Below are positions 57,502 to 64,000 of a DNA stretch of 64,000 nucleotides, piece after piece. Each line of letters opens with the position of its first letter. Position 1 is the first letter of the stretch. Below the pieces are notes generated by a model, which did no database searches, was not told where the DNA came from, and worked only from the letters and a program-made list of their open reading frames with translations. The stretch is from Streptosporangium brasiliense (GTDB lineage: Bacteria; Actinomycetota; Actinomycetes; Streptosporangiales; Streptosporangiaceae), in contig NZ_JAUSRB010000001.1 in the NCBI RefSeq assembly GCF_030811595.1, positions 930,001 through 994,000 on the forward strand. Reading direction: 5' to 3'. The position numbers and the translations under genes were made by a program.

Positions 57502-57553
57502 GCCGCCGCCCCAGCGGTCCCGGGATCTCCCGGGGCGCCGGAGCGGCGGCGGC
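57502..57553. terminator. stem-loop between convergent genes
   Basis: GCCGCCGCC (57502-57510) pairs with GGCGGCGGC (57545-57553). A second hairpin, CCCGGGA-TC-TCCCGGG, sits inside the loop. It separates the DUF2278 gene from panB. Confidence 0.7.
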
Positions 57554-57556
57554 GCG

Positions 57557-58402
57557 TCAGTGGTAGCTGTGCTCGGTGGTGGGGAAGGCCCCGCTGGTCA
57601 CCTCGTCGGCGTAGGCGCGGACGGCCCTGTCCATCTCCCCGGCCAGGTCGAAGTATTTCTTGACGAACTTGGCGGGGTGGGCGGTCAGCCCCATCAGGTC
57701 CTGCCAGACCAGGACCTGGGCGTCGGTGGCGGGACCGGCGCCGATGCCGATGGTGGGGATCGACAGGGACGTGGTGACCCGCTCGGCGAGGTCGCTGGGG
57801 ACGCACTCCAGGACCACGGAGAAGGCCCCGGCGTACTCCAGGTCCTTGGCGTCGGCCATGAGCTCGTCACCGGACTGGCCGCGGCCCTGCACCCGGTAGC
57901 CGCCGAAGGCGTTGACCGACTGGGGGGTCAGGCCCAGGTGGGCCATGACGGGGATGCCGGCCGAGACCAGGGCCTCGACCTGGGGGAGCACCCGGCGGCC
58001 GCCCTCCAGCTTGACCGCGTGGGCGCCGGCCTCCTTCATGAAGCGGGCGGCCGTCTCCAGGGCCTGCTGCGGTGAGGACTGGTAGGAGCCGAACGGCAGG
58101 TCGGCGACGACCAGCGCGCGTGACGAGCCGCGTACCACGGCGGCCGTCAGCGGCATGAGGTCGTCCACCGAGACCGGCAGCGTCGAGTCGTAGCCGTAGA
58201 CGACCATGGCGGCCGAGTCGCCGACGAGCAGCACCGGGATGCCGGCCTCGTCGAAGACCCTGGCGGTCATCGCGTCGTACGCGGTGACCATCGGCCACTT
58301 CTCACCCCGCTCCTTGGCGGCGGCGATGTCGCGGACGGTGATCCTTCGCCCTGTCTGGCCGCCGTAGAGGGCGGTCGGCCGACTGGTGACGGAAGAGGAC
58401 AT
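57557..58402 (-). CDS. panB: 3-methyl-2-oxobutanoate hydroxymethyltransferase
   Basis: A 281-residue enzyme forming ketopantoate from alpha-ketoisovalerate and 5,10-methylene-tetrahydrofolate, the first step of pantothenate and CoA synthesis. Metal and substrate contacts are in [47 protein letters not shown] and the catalytic Glu in [31 protein letters not shown] closes the barrel. ATG at 58402 with GGAGGG upstream. It diverges from an MFS gene. Confidence 0.95.
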   Translation of the reverse strand: MSSSVTSRPTALYGGQTGRRITVRDIAAAKERGEKWPMVTAYDAMTARVFDEAGIPVLLVGDSAAMVVYGYDSTLPVSVDDLMPLTAAVVRGSSRALVVADLPFGSYQSSPQQALETAARFMKEAGAHAVKLEGGRRVLPQVEALVSAGIPVMAHLGLTPQSVNAFGGYRVQGRGQSGDELMADAKDLEYAGAFSVVLECVPSDLAERVTTSLSIPTIGIGAGPATDAQVLVWQDLMGLTAHPAKFVKKYFDLAGEMDRAVRAYADEVTSGAFPTTEHSYH

Positions 58403-58563
58403 CAAACCCTCCAGAAGAGTCTCGAGGCGCCCCAGTGGCGTCCCCGGACGTTTCCGATGATTGCACGCGGTCGGCTGGTTAAACACCCCCGGCCCCGGCG
58501 GTAATCCAGTGGCGGAGGTGTCGGTGCCGTACGCCACAATGCATGCGGAGGTAAGTAATCAAA

Positions 58564-59757
58564 ATGGCTATCGAACCTTACCGTCGCCTGCTCGCCCTTC
58601 CGGGTGTGCGGACGTTGCTGCTGGTGGGCCTGGTGGCCCGGATCCCGTCCACGGCGACGGGCATCACGCTGACGCTGCACATCCGCAGTCTCGGCATGGG
58701 CTGGCTGGCGGCAGGGGTGGTCGGCACGGCCACCACGGTGGGGATGGCGGTCGGGGCGCCGCTGGCCGGACGGTTCGTCGACAGACACGGCCTGCGTCCG
58801 GTGCTGGTGGTGACCACCGTCGCCCAGCTCGCCTTCTGGTCCTGCGCGTGGGCGCTGCCCTACCCCGCGCTGGTGGTCGCCTCGGTGGTGGCCGGGCTGC
58901 TGGGTCTGCCGGTCTTCAGCGTGATCCGGCAGTGCCTGACGGCCCTGGTCCCGCCCGCGCAGCGCAGGATCGGCTTCTCCCTCGACTCGATCATGGTCGA
59001 GCTGTCCTACATGACCGGACCCGCCCTCGGGGTCGTCGGGATCACCTCGCTCGGCAGCGCGTGGACGATGTGCGTCGTCGCGGTCGGCCTGACCGGCGCC
59101 GGCGTGGCGTTGATCCTGCTGAACCCGCCGATCCGCTCGGCCGAGGAGCTCCAGGAGCCGGCGGAGAAGGTCCTGCGGCGCCAGTGGCTGACCCCGGGCC
59201 TGATCACGCTGCTGGGCACCGCGTCGGCGGCCACCTTCGTGCTGACCGCCACCGAGCTGGCGCTGGTGGCGACCGTCGAGCAGGCCGGCGACACGGCGTG
59301 GACCGGCCTGGCGATCGGGCTGTGGTGCGTCTACTCGCTGGTCGGCGGCTTCGTCTACGGCGGGCTGTCGCGGGGCTTCTCCCCGCTGGTCCTGATCGGT
59401 GCGATGGGCCTGCTCACCGTCCCGGTGGGCCTGGTGGGCGGTGACTGGCGGTGGGTGATCGTCGCGCTCGTCCCGGCGGGAGTGCTGTGCGCCCCCGGCC
59501 TGTCGTCCACGGTCGAGACCCTCAGCCGCTGGGTCCCGGCGGGTGCCCGCGGGGAGGCGATGGGCCTGCACGGCACGGCTCTGCTCATCGGCGGCGCGGT
59601 CTCGGCGCCGATCGCCGGAGCGGTCATCGACGGTGCCGGCACGGGCTGGACCTTCGCCCTCGCGGGCCTGGTCGGCATGGCGATGGTGCTGGTGGCGCTG
59701 CCGTTCTGGCGGCGGATCCCGGCGGCGGCCGAGAAGCCGGTGCCCGTCGCGGCCTGA
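58564..59757 (+). CDS. MFS transporter
   Basis: This 397-residue protein has twelve membrane helices and the MFS loop motif GAPLAGRFVDRHGLRPVL between helices two and three. The substrate is unknown; such single-gene exporters often carry small drugs or sugars. The ATG follows GGAGGT by ten bases. It diverges from panB with a 161-bp gap in which I see no operator. Confidence 0.9.
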   Translation: MAIEPYRRLLALPGVRTLLLVGLVARIPSTATGITLTLHIRSLGMGWLAAGVVGTATTVGMAVGAPLAGRFVDRHGLRPVLVVTTVAQLAFWSCAWALPYPALVVASVVAGLLGLPVFSVIRQCLTALVPPAQRRIGFSLDSIMVELSYMTGPALGVVGITSLGSAWTMCVVAVGLTGAGVALILLNPPIRSAEELQEPAEKVLRRQWLTPGLITLLGTASAATFVLTATELALVATVEQAGDTAWTGLAIGLWCVYSLVGGFVYGGLSRGFSPLVLIGAMGLLTVPVGLVGGDWRWVIVALVPAGVLCAPGLSSTVETLSRWVPAGARGEAMGLHGTALLIGGAVSAPIAGAVIDGAGTGWTFALAGLVGMAMVLVALPFWRRIPAAAEKPVPVAA

Positions 59758-59791
59758 GCCCCCATCCCGTTAACGAGAGGTGAATACGAAA

Positions 59792-59857
59792 CGAAACTGT
59801 TGCGTATCGAAAAGATAGGCGCTACGGTTGCGTTGCGAAACTTTACCGTATCGAAAA
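59792..59857. promoter_or_regulatory. direct-repeat operators of the MFS-TetR operon
   Basis: CGAAACTGTTGCGTATCGAAAA (59792-59813; listed here as CGAAACT, GTTGC, GTATCGAAAA) recurs as CGAAACT, TTACC, GTATCGAAAA at 59836-59857, 44 bp away and ending nine bases before the MFS start. Flanking ATACG and CGTAT give partial dyad symmetry. The likely binder is the TetR protein encoded at the end of the operon. Confidence 0.7.
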
Positions 59858-59866
59858 TGGGGTCCC

Positions 59867-61429
59867 ATGGAACAGCAGCTTGGCCACCCGAGGCGGTGGC
59901 AGGTCCTGGGGGTGCTGGTGTTCAGCCTCCTGGCGGTCGTGCTCGACAACACGATCCTCAACGTCGCCCTCAAGACGATCGCCGACCCGGTGGAGGGCCT
60001 GGGCGCCACCCAGAGCCAGATGGAATGGGCGATCAACTCCTACACCCTGGTCTTCGCCGGCCTGCTGTTCACCTTCGGTGTCATCGGTGACCGCACCGGG
60101 CGCAAGCGCATGTTGATGATCGGCATGGTGCTCTTCGGCCTCGCCTCGCTGGCCAGCGCCTACTCCCAGGATCCCGGGCAGCTGATCGTGGCCCGGGCGT
60201 TCATGGGGATCGGCGGCGCCGCGATCATGCCGGCCACACTCGCGATCATCTCCAACGTCTTCCCGCCGCAGGAGCGCGGCAAGGCGATCGGCGTCTGGGC
60301 CGGCGGCGTCGGCATCGCCGTGGCGATCGGCCCGATCACCGGCGGTCTGCTCATCGAGCACTTCTGGTGGGGCTCGGTCTTCCTGATCAACCTGCCGATC
60401 GTGCTGATCAGCATGGTGCTCATCGCGCTGGTCGTGCCCGAGTCGCGTGACCCCAAGCCGTCCAAGCTCGACCCGGTCGGCGTGATCCTGTCCATCGTGG
60501 GTCTGGTCGCCATCACCTACGGCATCATCCGGGGCGGCGAGCTGGCCACCGTGGCCAGCGCCGAGGTGCTGGTCCCCACGCTCCTCGGCGTGGCCGTGCT
60601 GGCCGCCTTCGTCTGGTACGAGCGCCGCATCGACCACCCCGCCTTCGACGTCACCTACTTCCGCGACCCCCGCTTCGCCACCGCGGTCGGCATGATCGGC
60701 ATCGTGTTCTTCGCCATGATGGGCGCGATGTTCTTCCTGGTCTTCTACCTGCAGATCGTGCTGGGCTTCAGCGCCCTGCAGGCGGGCGCGCTGATGATCC
60801 CGTTCGCCGCCGCGCAGATCATCTTCGCCCCGCTCAGCCAGCAGCTGGCCAAGCGCTTCGGCGGCAAGCTGACCGCCACCGTGAGCATGGTCATCGTGGC
60901 CGGCGCGCTGGCCGCCTACGCCCTGATGGACCAGAACACCTCGATCCTGGCGATCGAGATCGTCTTCTTCGTCCAGGGCGCGGCGATGGCCAACCTCATG
61001 CCGCCCGCGACCACCGCGATCATGGAGGCGCTGCCTCGGGAGAAGGCCGGTGTCGGCTCGGCCATGAGCAACACGGTCCGCCAGGTCGCCGGCGCGCTCG
61101 GCGTCGCCCTGCTCGGCTCCCTGCTGTCGGCCATCTACCGCGACGAGATCGCCCCCTCGCTGACCGGCCTGCCCGAGCAGCTCAGGCACATCGCGGGCGA
61201 GTCGCTGACCGGCACGCTCGGCGTGGCCGGGGGGCTCGGCGAGCGCGGCGCGGCGCTGATCGAGCCCGCCAAGCGGGCCTTCATGGACGGCATGCACACC
61301 ACGGCCCTGGTCTCGGCCGTGGTCGCGCTGCTCGGAGCCCTGGTGGTGCTGAAGTGGCTGCCCGGCAAGAGCGCCGCGCTGCCCCCTGTCGAGCACATCT
61401 CTCAGGACAAGGAACCGGCAGTAGTGTAG
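59867..61429 (+). CDS. MFS drug exporter, DHA2/EmrB family
   Basis: A 520-residue transporter with fourteen helices, the DHA2 signature LDNTILNVALKTI in helix one, GDRTGRKRML between helices two and three, and the antiporter motif C region GIAVAIGPITGGLLIE. The substrate is probably a drug or toxic metabolite. ATG at 59867; operators cover its promoter. A TetR gene starts eight bases after its stop. Confidence 0.93.
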   Translation: MEQQLGHPRRWQVLGVLVFSLLAVVLDNTILNVALKTIADPVEGLGATQSQMEWAINSYTLVFAGLLFTFGVIGDRTGRKRMLMIGMVLFGLASLASAYSQDPGQLIVARAFMGIGGAAIMPATLAIISNVFPPQERGKAIGVWAGGVGIAVAIGPITGGLLIEHFWWGSVFLINLPIVLISMVLIALVVPESRDPKPSKLDPVGVILSIVGLVAITYGIIRGGELATVASAEVLVPTLLGVAVLAAFVWYERRIDHPAFDVTYFRDPRFATAVGMIGIVFFAMMGAMFFLVFYLQIVLGFSALQAGALMIPFAAAQIIFAPLSQQLAKRFGGKLTATVSMVIVAGALAAYALMDQNTSILAIEIVFFVQGAAMANLMPPATTAIMEALPREKAGVGSAMSNTVRQVAGALGVALLGSLLSAIYRDEIAPSLTGLPEQLRHIAGESLTGTLGVAGGLGERGAALIEPAKRAFMDGMHTTALVSAVVALLGALVVLKWLPGKSAALPPVEHISQDKEPAVV

Positions 61430-61436
61430 GCACACG

Positions 61437-62054
61437 ATGACCACGATTGACGAGACGCAGGCGGCCCGCCCGGCGGGCCGCCCCCGCAGCGCCAGGGCAG
61501 AGAAGGCGATCATCGACGCGACCCTCGACCTGATAGGCGAGGGGATGAACGTCTCCGAGCTGTCCATCGAGGCGATCGCCGCCCGGGCCGGGGTGGGCAA
61601 GACCACGATCTACCGGCGCTGGTCCAACAAGGAGGACCTGGTCGTCGACGCCCTGGCGCAGCTCAAGTCGCCGCTGCCGCAGATGAGGGGCAGGTCGGTC
61701 CGCGAGGACCTGATCGCCTACCTCGAGGTCGTCCGGCGCGACTCGTGCGACGCGCGCAGGCGGTGCGTCATGAACATCGCGATGAACGACGCCGAGCGGC
61801 ATCCGCGCCTGGTGGAGCGGATCCGGCAGGCCACGATCGAGCCGCGCAGGGCCGTGATGGCCGCCGTGCTGCAGCGCGGCGTCGCGACGGGCGAGCTCCG
61901 GGCGGATCTCGACGTGCCCGTCGCGATGGCGACGCTGGTCGGCACCATGATGTGGTATGTCCGCAGCGCGGGGTTCGGCGAGGAGCAGGAGATCCCGGAC
62001 GACATCGCCGAACAGATCGTCGACCAGCTCATGGCCGGCCTCGGCCCCCGCTGA
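61437..62054 (+). CDS. TetR/AcrR family repressor
   Basis: This 205-residue protein has the TetR helix-turn-helix (ELSIEAIAARAGVGKTTIYR, then RWSNKEDLV, about 37-67) and a ligand-binding domain of the TetR_C_11/AcrR type with VRRDSCDARRRCVMNIAMND. ATG eight bases after the exporter stop, so one operon. It very probably represses this operon through the direct repeats at 59792 and 59836 and is released by an exporter substrate. Confidence 0.92.
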   Translation: MTTIDETQAARPAGRPRSARAEKAIIDATLDLIGEGMNVSELSIEAIAARAGVGKTTIYRRWSNKEDLVVDALAQLKSPLPQMRGRSVREDLIAYLEVVRRDSCDARRRCVMNIAMNDAERHPRLVERIRQATIEPRRAVMAAVLQRGVATGELRADLDVPVAMATLVGTMMWYVRSAGFGEEQEIPDDIAEQIVDQLMAGLGPR

Positions 62055-62134
62055 GACCGCCGCGCACCCCGTAGGCCGACCGCCTGGAGCTTGACGGGCC
62101 CGTCGGAGCCGGACCGCCGGATCCGCCCGGCGCC

Positions 62135-62167
62135 GAGCGGCCGCGCCCCCGGGCGCGCCGGCCGCTC
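62135..62167. terminator. hairpin between convergent genes
   Basis: GAGCGGCC (62135-62142) pairs with GGCCGCTC (62160-62167), with a further GCGC/GCGC pairing inside. It ends the MFS-TetR operon and converging nadE. Confidence 0.65.
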
Positions 62168-62194
62168 CCCGGGCGCGGCGGAGGGCTCCGGGGC

Positions 62195-63988
62195 TCAGGC
62201 GATCGTCTCGCGCCAGTGGTTGGTGATGGGCAGGCGGCGGTCGCGGCCGAAGTTCTTGGGAGTGATCTTGGGGCCCGGGGGATACTGCCGGCGCTTGTAC
62301 TCGGCCAGGTCGACCAGGCGGATGATCCGGGCGACGAGGGCCGGGTCGTGGCCGGCGGCGATCAGCTCGGCGGAGCCCATGTCCTTCTCGACGTAGTCGT
62401 CCAGGAGGCGGTCCAGCACGTCGTACTCCGGCAGGGAGTCGGTGTCGCGCTGGTCGGGGCGGAGCTCCGCGCTGGGCTCCTTCTCGATGGAGTTCTCCGG
62501 GATGGGCGGCTCCGCGAAGCCGTACAGGAACTCGCCCGACGTCCCGGCCTGGGCGTTGCGCCAGCGCGACAGCTTCCACACCAGGGTCTTGAGCACGTCC
62601 TTGATGGGCGCGAAGCCGCCGGCGGAGTCGCCGTAGAGGGTGGAGTAGCCGGTGGCCAGCTCACTCTTGTTGCCGGTGGTGAGGACCAGGTGCCCGTGCT
62701 GGTTGGACAGGCCCATCAGGATCATGCCGCGGACCCGGGCCTGCAGGTTCTCCGCGGCCAGGCCGGACAGCTCGATCTCCTTCTCGAAGCTGTCGACGAT
62801 GTCGGCGATCGGCACGAGCTGGGCGTTGATCCCCTGCCGCTGCACCAGCTCCTGGGCGTCCTCCAGGGAGTGCTCGGAGGAGTAGCGCGAGGGCATCATC
62901 ACCACGTGCACCCGGTCGGGGCCGATCGCGTCGGAGGCGATCGTGGCGGTCAGGGCCGAGTCGATGCCGCCGGACAGGCCCAGGATGACCGACTGGAAGT
63001 CGTTCTTGGCCACGTAGTCGCGGACCGCGAGGACCAGCGCCGAGTAGACCTCGGCGACGTCGTCGAGCTGCGGGGCGATCGAGGGCGGCTCCGGCGCGTA
63101 CGGCTCGACGGGGTAGGCCGACAGCTCCAGCCGCTCCACCGTGATGACGGTCCCGTCGCCGGCGTCGACCTGGAAGGTGCCGAGGCCGCCGAACCTGGCC
63201 TCGGGCAGCTCCAGGTCCGTGATCAGCAGCTCCTCGGCGAACTGCGCGGCCCGCGCGACCAGCTCGCCGGAGGCGGAGACGATGATCGAGTCGCCGTCGA
63301 AGACGAGCTCGTCCTGCCCGCCCACCTGGTTGGCGTAGGCGAGGGCGCAGCCGGCCTCCCGCGCCCGGCGGGCGACGAGCGCGAGGCGCACGTCGTCTTT
63401 CTCCTTCTCGTACGGCGAGGCGTTCGGCACCACCAGCAGCCCGGCTCCGGCCTCGGCCACCACCGCGACCGGCCCGCCCTCCTGCCACAGGTCCTCGCAG
63501 ACCGCGATCGCCACGTCGACGCCGTGCAGCCGGAAGATCGGCAGCCGGTCGCCGCGCACGAAGTAGCGGTATTCGTCGAAGACGCCGTAGTTCGGCAGGT
63601 GGTGCTTGGCGGTCTTGGTGACCACCTGGCCCCGGTGGAGCAGCGCGGCCGCGTCCAGCGGGGCGCCCTTGGGCTGCCCCACGCGCGGCGCCAGGTCCGC
63701 CCGGTCCACGTAGCCCACGACCACCGGGACCTCGCCGAGACCCTCGTCGGCCAGCCGGCGGGCGAGGGCCTCGACCGCGGCGATCGAGGCTTCCACGAAC
63801 GAGCTGCGCAGCACCAGGTCCTCGACCGGATAGCCGGTCAGGAACATCTCGGTGAACACCACCAGGTGCGCGCCGCGGTCGGCGGCGCGCCGGGTCCATT
63901 CGACGACCTTGTCGGCGTTGGCCGCCAGGTTGCCGACCACGGGATCGGTCTGAGCCAGGGCGATACGGAGTTGAGCCACGTGCTCCAC
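62195..63988 (-). CDS. nadE: glutamine-dependent NAD+ synthetase
   Basis: This 597-residue two-domain enzyme makes NAD from deamido-NAD with glutamine as nitrogen donor. The N-terminal nitrilase-like glutaminase (about 5-270) has Glu47 in FTEMFLTGYP, Lys in TAKHHLPNYGVFDEYRYF and Cys in IAVCEDLWQEGG. The C-terminal synthetase (about 310-597) has the PP-loop GLSGGIDSALTA and LTTGNKSELATGYSTLYGDS. GTG at 63988 is near the window end, and a second GTG at 63979 with GGTGGAG before it may be the true start. Confidence 0.95.
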   Translation of the reverse strand: MEHVAQLRIALAQTDPVVGNLAANADKVVEWTRRAADRGAHLVVFTEMFLTGYPVEDLVLRSSFVEASIAAVEALARRLADEGLGEVPVVVGYVDRADLAPRVGQPKGAPLDAAALLHRGQVVTKTAKHHLPNYGVFDEYRYFVRGDRLPIFRLHGVDVAIAVCEDLWQEGGPVAVVAEAGAGLLVVPNASPYEKEKDDVRLALVARRAREAGCALAYANQVGGQDELVFDGDSIIVSASGELVARAAQFAEELLITDLELPEARFGGLGTFQVDAGDGTVITVERLELSAYPVEPYAPEPPSIAPQLDDVAEVYSALVLAVRDYVAKNDFQSVILGLSGGIDSALTATIASDAIGPDRVHVVMMPSRYSSEHSLEDAQELVQRQGINAQLVPIADIVDSFEKEIELSGLAAENLQARVRGMILMGLSNQHGHLVLTTGNKSELATGYSTLYGDSAGGFAPIKDVLKTLVWKLSRWRNAQAGTSGEFLYGFAEPPIPENSIEKEPSAELRPDQRDTDSLPEYDVLDRLLDDYVEKDMGSAELIAAGHDPALVARIIRLVDLAEYKRRQYPPGPKITPKNFGRDRRLPITNHWRETIA

Positions 63989-64000
63989 CTTATTCCCGGT

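Noticed and set aside
1..64000. tRNA, rRNA, insertion sequences, prophage or integrative elements
   Set aside because: I scanned for TPsiC-like GTTCGA loops, transposase or integrase motifs and flanking inverted repeats and saw none convincing; a covariance-model search would be needed to exclude small RNAs.

Overview
This is a high-GC chromosomal window from a filamentous actinomycete. The evidence is frequent GTG starts, GC-rich third codon positions, a DUF5753/DUF397 regulator pair, F420-linked enzymes (LLM oxidoreductase, NpdG), PucR and BldB/WhiJ-type regulators, and an eukaryotic-type Ser/Thr kinase. The gene content fits Streptosporangiaceae or a close relative; that placement is inference. 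I saw no tRNA, rRNA, CRISPR array, insertion sequence or prophage, and most of the window looks like core or long-resident chromosome.

Layout. 0-3 kb: a truncated XRE/DUF5753 regulator with its DUF397 partner, two poorly known small proteins and a histidine phosphatase. 3-8.4 kb: an LLM flavin enzyme diverging from a phytanoyl-CoA dioxygenase, phosphotriesterase-like, P450 and Gfo/Idh oxidoreductase run, an apparent catabolic set for an unknown substrate. Two CAAGCGCTTG palindromes flank a perfect 42-bp palindrome in the shared promoter region. 8.4-12.3 kb: a cobalamin riboswitch followed by a corrinoid ABC importer and CbiZ. 12.3-16.9 kb: a Uma2 nuclease-like gene and a hydantoinase hyuAB operon that carries a third CAAGCGCTTG site. 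16.9-22.7 kb: a secreted trypsin-like protein that has lost its catalytic residues, a coupled Ser/Thr kinase, a NarL-type two-component pair and a membrane protein. 23-24.7 kb: a TetR regulator and methyltransferase with clustered operators. 24.8-29.9 kb: a DUF6421-SDR-aldolase operon running into a tryptophan attenuator and trpS.

30-42 kb: DUF3467, DUF305 and DUF3105 proteins, alanine dehydrogenase, an Excalibur/SecD-head-like repeat protein, and a purine block (NCS2 permease, molybdopterin dehydrogenase subunit, PucR). The block is followed by a decayed duplicate of the pucR 3' end, then a small secreted peptide gene divergent from an XRE-TPR regulator. 42-50 kb: a copC and copD-ctaG copper operon, an orphan HATPase protein, map, a cyclase, a LysR regulator and npdG. 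50-53.7 kb: an ABC exporter plus NarL-type two-component operon. 53.7-64 kb: a MocR regulator with tandem operators diverging from a Cys/Met-metabolism PLP enzyme, a DUF2278 protein, panB, two MFS transporters with a TetR repressor, and nadE.

The strongest candidate for an undescribed system is at 40.7-42.2 kb. A 57-residue secreted peptide precursor is encoded back to back, 55 bp apart, with an XRE-TPR regulator, the architecture of peptide-pheromone (RRNPP-type) circuits. Other notable items are the trpS attenuator, the operator-linked catabolic regulon, the pseudoprotease-kinase pair, and short tandem duplications at or across the stop codons of three regulator genes.
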